This document shows positions 6,422 to 9,643 of a stretch of 9,643 bases of DNA, in pieces. The stretch lies in NCBI GenBank assembly GCA_021780625.1, contig JAJXYI010000591.1:1-9643 (forward strand). Direction: 5' to 3'. This DNA comes from a bacterium. GTDB lineage: Bacteria > Verrucomicrobiota > Verrucomicrobiae > Opitutales > Opitutaceae. Within the stretch, counting starts at the first letter, position 1. Each line of letters starts with the position of its first letter. The notes under the pieces were generated by a model, which saw nothing but the letters and a program-made list of their open reading frames with translations, did no database searches and had not been told where the DNA came from. The translations under genes and the position numbers were made by a program.

Positions 6422-7687
6422 ATGACTGCGCCGACATTTGCGAACGATCCCACCGCGCTGGGAGCCGCCGACGGCAACCGGGTGCCTCCGGAGCTCGAGG
6501 CTGAAATCCGGCGTATCTATTCGCTGAGCCCGCTTTACGGCCGTCGCTTTCCCTTGCATCGAGAGCCCCTGAAATGGGGCTGCTACAGTGAGATTCCGGT
6601 CCTCTCCAAGCGCGAGATCGTGGAGGTTGGACATCAGTCGTTCTTCGACGACTATCGCGAGATCGAGCGCGGCCTGCAGGAGCGGCGGTTCGAATACGAG
6701 TCCACTTCCGGCACGACCCAGGGCCCCATGACTGTGATCATGGAGGACGGTTGGTGGAATGCGCAGACCCAGCGGGCCTACGAAGCTTCGCCGTTGCTGA
6801 AGCCCTTTGTCGGGCGTGCGTACCGCAAGTGCGTGCTCGCACCGGTGGGTTGCTCGAGCAACCTCTGCCCGTACGAGGACCATCCCTTCCCTCACCGTTA
6901 TTTCGAGGGCACGGTTTACCTGAACCTTTCGAGCGACCCATTCATGTTCCCCGAGAGCGAATGGGACCGCATCGTCCTCGAACTCCAGGCGGTGAATCCG
7001 GAAGTGCTGGAGGGAGAGCCCGTCTATCTGGCCTTGCTCGCCCGTGCGGTTCTCAAGCGCGGTGTGAAGGTTCCTAGCGTGAAGGTGGTGATCCTCACGT
7101 ACGGCAAGGCGAGTTTGCAGCACAGCCTGCGCATCGCGGAGGCGTTTCCTGCGGCACAGGTCGACCTCTATGGTTCGACGGAGGCCGGGTACATCTTTGT
7201 CGGCGAGGCCTTTCGCGACAACTCGCAGGCGATCGATTCCAATGCGTTCATCGAGCTGGTGCCCTGGCGCGACAGCCTGCCGGATGTGTTCCAGATCTAC
7301 GTGACGACCCGCGGGCGCTCGGCCATGCCACTGCTGCGCTACCACACCGGCGATATCGTGCGCCGGATGCCGACGGGGTACCGGATCCTGGGGCGCGAGC
7401 GGGATCTGCATTTCCGCGGCGACGGCTCGTTGGTGTCGGTCGCCGAAATCGATGCGGCGTTGCCCGGCGATTTCGCGTGCTGGCACTATTCGCTGGTTCA
7501 GTCTGGTGAGCGGCGCTGGGATTTCCACTATGTGTCCGAGCACACGGCGGACCATCGTCGCATCGAGGCGTCGCTGGCGGACATGCTCGGCGAAGGGGCC
7601 CGCGTGAATGCGTTCAGGCGCCGCGTGATTGCTCCGGCGGCTAGCGGAAAGTTCTCGCTGCTCAAGCCGCTCTCCGCTGCGCGCTGA
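6422..7687 (+). CDS. PaaK-like adenylate-forming enzyme (phenylacetate-CoA ligase / F390 synthetase family)
   Basis: ANL-superfamily enzyme expected to activate a carboxylic acid as an acyl-adenylate, and possibly transfer it to CoA. The 421-residue length fits the PaaK family. Motifs: the phosphate-binding loop ESTSGTTQGP (93-102), the adenine-site YGSTEAG (250-256), RYHTGD (306-311) with the ribose-binding aspartate, GRERDLHFRGDGSLVSVAEID (from 324) as the hinge region, and a C-terminal SGK (408-410) whose Lys410 could be the catalytic lysine. The ATG at 6422 is preferred. An upstream in-frame start at 6344 would overlap the NUDIX gene and adds a Gly-rich leader; Shine-Dalgarno support is weak for either. 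Substrate cannot be read from the sequence: YGSTEAG is closer to general ANL enzymes than to true PaaK, so a phenylacetate role is not assumed. A link with the NUDIX gene is only positional. Confidence 0.82.
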   Translation: MTAPTFANDPTALGAADGNRVPPELEAEIRRIYSLSPLYGRRFPLHREPLKWGCYSEIPVLSKREIVEVGHQSFFDDYREIERGLQERRFEYESTSGTTQGPMTVIMEDGWWNAQTQRAYEASPLLKPFVGRAYRKCVLAPVGCSSNLCPYEDHPFPHRYFEGTVYLNLSSDPFMFPESEWDRIVLELQAVNPEVLEGEPVYLALLARAVLKRGVKVPSVKVVILTYGKASLQHSLRIAEAFPAAQVDLYGSTEAGYIFVGEAFRDNSQAIDSNAFIELVPWRDSLPDVFQIYVTTRGRSAMPLLRYHTGDIVRRMPTGYRILGRERDLHFRGDGSLVSVAEIDAALPGDFACWHYSLVQSGERRWDFHYVSEHTADHRRIEASLADMLGEGARVNAFRRRVIAPAASGKFSLLKPLSAAR

Positions 7688-7818
7688 GAACGCAAGAAGG
7701 CGCAAATCAGCTTCAGGCAGTTGAAAAACAACCAGTTCTACAATTTGCACCTTTCGGCAATTTTGGGGCTGGACAGGAAACTGGCTAACGCTCTTATTCG
7801 CCCTTCCTTTGACTCATC

Positions 7819-7903
7819 GCTCAGGTGGTGGAATTGGTAGACACACACGTTTGAGGGGCGTGTGCCGTAAGGCGTAAGGGTTCGAGTCCCTTCCTGAGCA
7901 CCA
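7819..7903 (+). tRNA. tRNA-Leu, anticodon GAG
   Basis: Acceptor stem GCTCAGG (7819-7825) pairs with CCTGAGC (7893-7899), followed by an encoded ACCA end. The D-arm GTGG-AATTGGTAGA is typical of tRNA-Leu. The anticodon stem CACGT/GCGTG encloses loop TTGAGGG with anticodon GAG at 7853-7855, so it reads CUC and CUU. A long variable arm (GCC-GTAA-GGC) marks a class II tRNA, and the T-arm is AAGGG-TTCGAGT-CCCTT. Upstream, TGGACA at 7770-7775 could be a -35 box but no good -10 follows. No T-run terminator is visible directly downstream. Confidence 0.97.
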
Positions 7904-7909
7904 GTCTCC

Positions 7910-7931
7910 GTCGTTGCTTCGCAACGGACTA
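7910..7931. repeat. 22-base hairpin repeat, copy 1
   Basis: It begins GT, continues CGTTGCTTCGCAACG and ends GACTA. The core forms a six-pair stem with a TTC loop. It is identical over 22 bases to the copy at 8094-8115 and starts seven bases past the tRNA. Confidence 0.8.
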
Positions 7932-7957
7932 CGCCTGGCTTCGCCGATCTAGAGACA

Positions 7958-8049
7958 AGCCGGATAAGAATGACGAACAGCGCAGGAGACTGCCGGGCGA
8001 AGGTGCGGCGCCAGCCGCACGAAGACCGGCTCCGGCCCTGTTCGCGGCT
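7958..8049. other. Candidate structured RNA: four nested stems
   Basis: Four stems pair in order, from outside to inside: AGCCG (7958-7962) with CGGCT (8045-8049); CGAACAG (7974-7980) with CTGTTCG (8038-8044); GCCGG (7992-7996) with CCGGC (8026-8030); GTGCGGC (8003-8009) with GCCGCAC (8014-8020), closed by loop GCCA. This gives 24 perfect pairs, plus a possible GGA/TCC at 7985-7987 and 8031-8033. The innermost internal loop is GCGAAG opposite GAAGA, rich in G-A. No T-run follows on either strand, so it does not look like a terminator. It matches no RNA family I recognise. Strand is unknown. Confidence 0.45.
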
Positions 8050-8093
8050 AGGGGTGGAACTTGGTAAAGCGTGCCGCCGAGTTCCCCCGGACG

Positions 8094-8115
8094 GTCGTTG
8101 CTTCGCAACGGACTA
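8094..8115. repeat. 22-base hairpin repeat, copy 2
   Basis: Identical to the copy at 7910-7931, 184 bases further on in direct orientation. The two copies bracket the nested fold. Confidence 0.8.
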
Positions 8116-8326
8116 GGTTCACCCGCTGCGAAGCACCTTGTGACGCCTGTGCCTGCGACCGATGGGAGGAGGGATGCGATGAAAGACCGCACTTGCATGG
8201 CCGGGGATGGCGCCCGGAAAATCGCTTGCGTCGACGGGGGCTTCTTGGAGACTGCTGATCTCTTATCGCCAGCTTCACCCACTCCAAGCAAACCACGCAG
8301 GCATCCAGCCTGCTTTTCCGCTCCCA

Positions 8327-9643
8327 ATGGACGAGACGCCATCCCAAGAGAACGCCCCTACGAATCCGCCCGATCCCGACCTGAACAAGCTCGATCTTTC
8401 GCAGCTGCAGGGTTTCAGCTTCGGAACCCAATGGACTCAGGAAAAACGCGACGCGCGCGATGCGCAGCGCGCTGATGACCGTCCACGTCGGGAGGGAGCG
8501 GAACGCCGTGATCGCCGTACCTTCCGAAAGCCTGCCGGAGAACCCGGCGCGGCCCCGGGCGGAGATTCGAGGGAGACCCGCGACGGGCAGGGGCGCGAGC
8601 GCACCGAGTTCCGTGGAGCGCCCCGGCGCACTGAGTTTCGTGGCGCACGCCGCGACGACCAGGCTGGCGGCCGCGGGGAATTCCGCGGTTCCCGTTTTGG
8701 GGATCGCGGTCCGTCGGAGCGCGGGCCCTATGACAGCCCGAATTTCTCGGCGACCTTCTATCCCGAGGACACCAGCTTCACCACGCTCGCGAAGACGATT
8801 CGCTCCTCGTGCCGCACGATCGAGTTGTTCGAGATCGCGCGTACGGTGATCGGCAAGGCCGAGCGCTTCGTGGTCGTCGTGCAGCGCAAGGCCCAGTCCG
8901 GCCAGGCATCGTCCGCCGCTCCGGCCGAAGGCGCGCCGGCAGTCCCCGGGGTCAAGCCGGCCCCGCTGGCCATCTCGGTCCCGGACGGTGTTCCGTTCGA
9001 GTCGGAGGATGCGGCGATCAACCACGTTCTCCAGAAGCATGTGGGCCAGTTCTTCGACACGGCTGAAGTCGAGATCGAGCCGCCGAAGGGCAATTACCAG
9101 ATCATCAACCGGTGCACCATCACCGGAGAGCTGCTCGCCCCGCCGAATTACCATCGCTACAACCAGATCGTCCAACAGCACTTCACGGCGAAGATCAGCC
9201 GGATGTCGTTTGACGCCTACCGCTCGCGCATCGAGTCGGTCCGCGATCCGGAGCTGGTCAACCAGTGGCTGGAGAAGATGAAGAAGGTCACCCGCTACAC
9301 GTGGAAGCAGGCGCCGGCCCCGCAGGAGGGGCAGACCGCCGAGCAACCCGCCGCGGAGCCGCTCTCGTTCGACTCGCTGGAGGATGCCCGCATCCACCTG
9401 CTGACCCACGCCCGCGACAAAGTCGTGCGCCTGGCCGACAGCGCGCGTTTCCACGGCCGCCTGATCGAGGAGCTGCCCCAGGGCGAGATCCGCAGGTCGA
9501 TCGAGGGCACGCTCGAGCGCCAGCGTCGCTTCCCCCTGGATACGGCGAATGCGCTGCGCGGACGCCTCCGTCGCGAGGGGTTCACAATCTTCAAGAAGGG
9601 CTCCAAGGGCGTCTCGTACGTCTGTGCGGTGAAGCGGAAATTC
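8327..9643 (+). CDS. Uncharacterised protein with RGG-like low-complexity N-terminal half, 3' end cut by window edge
   Basis: An open frame from the ATG at 8327 to the right edge, 439 codons with no stop seen. I do not recognise the family. Residues 1-45 are acidic and polar. Residues about 40-130 are rich in Arg, Gly, Asp and Glu and look disordered, with EFRG at 94-97, 103-106 and 118-121; two of these lie in a tandem repeat (TEFRGAPRR then TEFRGARR). From residue 136 (DSPNFSATFY) the sequence looks folded, including a Trp/Lys stretch around 314 (WLEKMKKVTRYTW), an Ala/Pro linker near 330-345, then a helical segment. It ends visibly with GFTIFKKGSKGVSYVCAVKRKF, a basic possible hairpin. Arg-Gly repeats plus basic C-terminus suggest nucleic-acid, perhaps RNA, binding; this is inference. 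No Shine-Dalgarno precedes the ATG; another in-frame ATG lies at 8207 but gives a less plausible leader. Confidence 0.8.
   Translation, partial: MDETPSQENAPTNPPDPDLNKLDLSQLQGFSFGTQWTQEKRDARDAQRADDRPRREGAERRDRRTFRKPAGEPGAAPGGDSRETRDGQGRERTEFRGAPRRTEFRGARRDDQAGGRGEFRGSRFGDRGPSERGPYDSPNFSATFYPEDTSFTTLAKTIRSSCRTIELFEIARTVIGKAERFVVVVQRKAQSGQASSAAPAEGAPAVPGVKPAPLAISVPDGVPFESEDAAINHVLQKHVGQFFDTAEVEIEPPKGNYQIINRCTITGELLAPPNYHRYNQIVQQHFTAKISRMSFDAYRSRIESVRDPELVNQWLEKMKKVTRYTWKQAPAPQEGQTAEQPAAEPLSFDSLEDARIHLLTHARDKVVRLADSARFHGRLIEELPQGEIRRSIEGTLERQRRFPLDTANALRGRLRREGFTIFKKGSKGVSYVCAVKRKF

Larger units (their letters stand above)
7904..8326. other. Gene-poor gap with repeats and a strong nested fold
   Basis: 423 bases between tRNA-Leu and the last gene hold no gene I can support. 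They contain two copies of a hairpin repeat (7910-7931, 8094-8115) and, between them, a long nested fold (7958-8049). A purine-rich GGGAGGAGGG at 8164-8173 stands a few bases before an ATG at 8179. That frame runs 98 codons into the next gene in a different frame and looks non-biological in composition. No duplicated tRNA end was found, so there is no sign of integration at the tRNA. Confidence 0.5.

Noticed and set aside
6350..7750. A 466-codon open frame on the minus strand
   Set aside because: Antisense to the PaaK-like gene, whose motifs are unmistakable. The minus frame shows no recognisable family features.
7819..8326. Possible integration site at tRNA-Leu
   Set aside because: No second copy of the tRNA 3' end was seen downstream in the window, and no integrase gene is present.
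7929..8342. A 137-codon minus-strand frame across the repeat region
   Set aside because: It reads through both the nested fold and one palindromic repeat, so its length is explained by GC-rich structured DNA and not by coding constraint.
8179..8475. A 98-codon frame with a good Shine-Dalgarno-like GGGAGGAGGG before its ATG
   Set aside because: Its second half overlaps the RGG-like gene in another frame and its composition looks random. The purine run alone is weak evidence, though ribosome profiling could revive it.
8048..9454. A 468-codon open frame on the minus strand
   Set aside because: It lies antisense to the plus-strand frame that runs from 8327 to the window edge. The plus frame has coherent domains and repeats; the minus frame is a by-product of high-GC codon use.
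1..9643. CRISPR array, insertion sequence with transposase, rRNA genes
   Set aside because: No regularly spaced direct repeats, no transposase or Cas-like frame, and no rRNA sequence were seen.

Overview
The window is a GC-rich bacterial chromosome segment with short intergenic gaps. Gene content and style suggest a Verrucomicrobiota bacterium, probably of the Opitutaceae. Three observations support this: a LysM membrane protein of a kind I associate with that group, a palindromic element with AACCACAGAGA-type ends that is common in Verrucomicrobiota and some other environmental phyla, and several genes without a visible Shine-Dalgarno sequence. The assignment is an inference and no single marker settles it.

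Left third (1-3507, plus strand): the end of a secretion-type operon. It holds the 3' part of a GspF/PilC-like inner-membrane platform protein, cut by the window edge, then a short secretin of the GspD/PilQ class. A single-domain AAA+ ATPase resembling the first ATPase domain of ClpB/ClpA follows, with its GTG start overlapping the secretin stop (GTGA). This looks like a reduced type II secretion / type IV pilus-like machine with an unusual dedicated ATPase. The operon meets a convergent minus-strand pair at 3507/3526, where a small hairpin includes both stop codons.

Minus-strand pair (3526-4696): an uncharacterised six-helix membrane protein, then guanylate kinase (gmk) 19 bases downstream. 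A 278-base divergent gap separates this pair from the next plus-strand gene.

Middle (4975-7687, plus strand): a membrane-anchored coiled-coil LysM protein with a strong intrinsic terminator, then a palindromic MITE-like element. The element leads straight into a NUDIX hydrolase of the ADP-ribose pyrophosphatase type, followed after 34 bases by a PaaK-like adenylate-forming enzyme.

Right third (7819-9643): tRNA-Leu(GAG) with an encoded CCA end, then 423 bases without a convincing gene. That gap holds two copies of a 22-base hairpin-forming repeat bracketing a long nested fold, which is a candidate structured RNA or repeat unit. The last gene is open at the window's right edge. It encodes a protein with an arginine-rich, RGG-like low-complexity N-terminal half carrying EFRG repeats, followed by a folded part I do not recognise; an RNA-binding role is plausible but unproven.

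The most unusual parts are the secretin-coupled Clp-like ATPase, the bracketed fold behind the tRNA, and the RGG-like protein.
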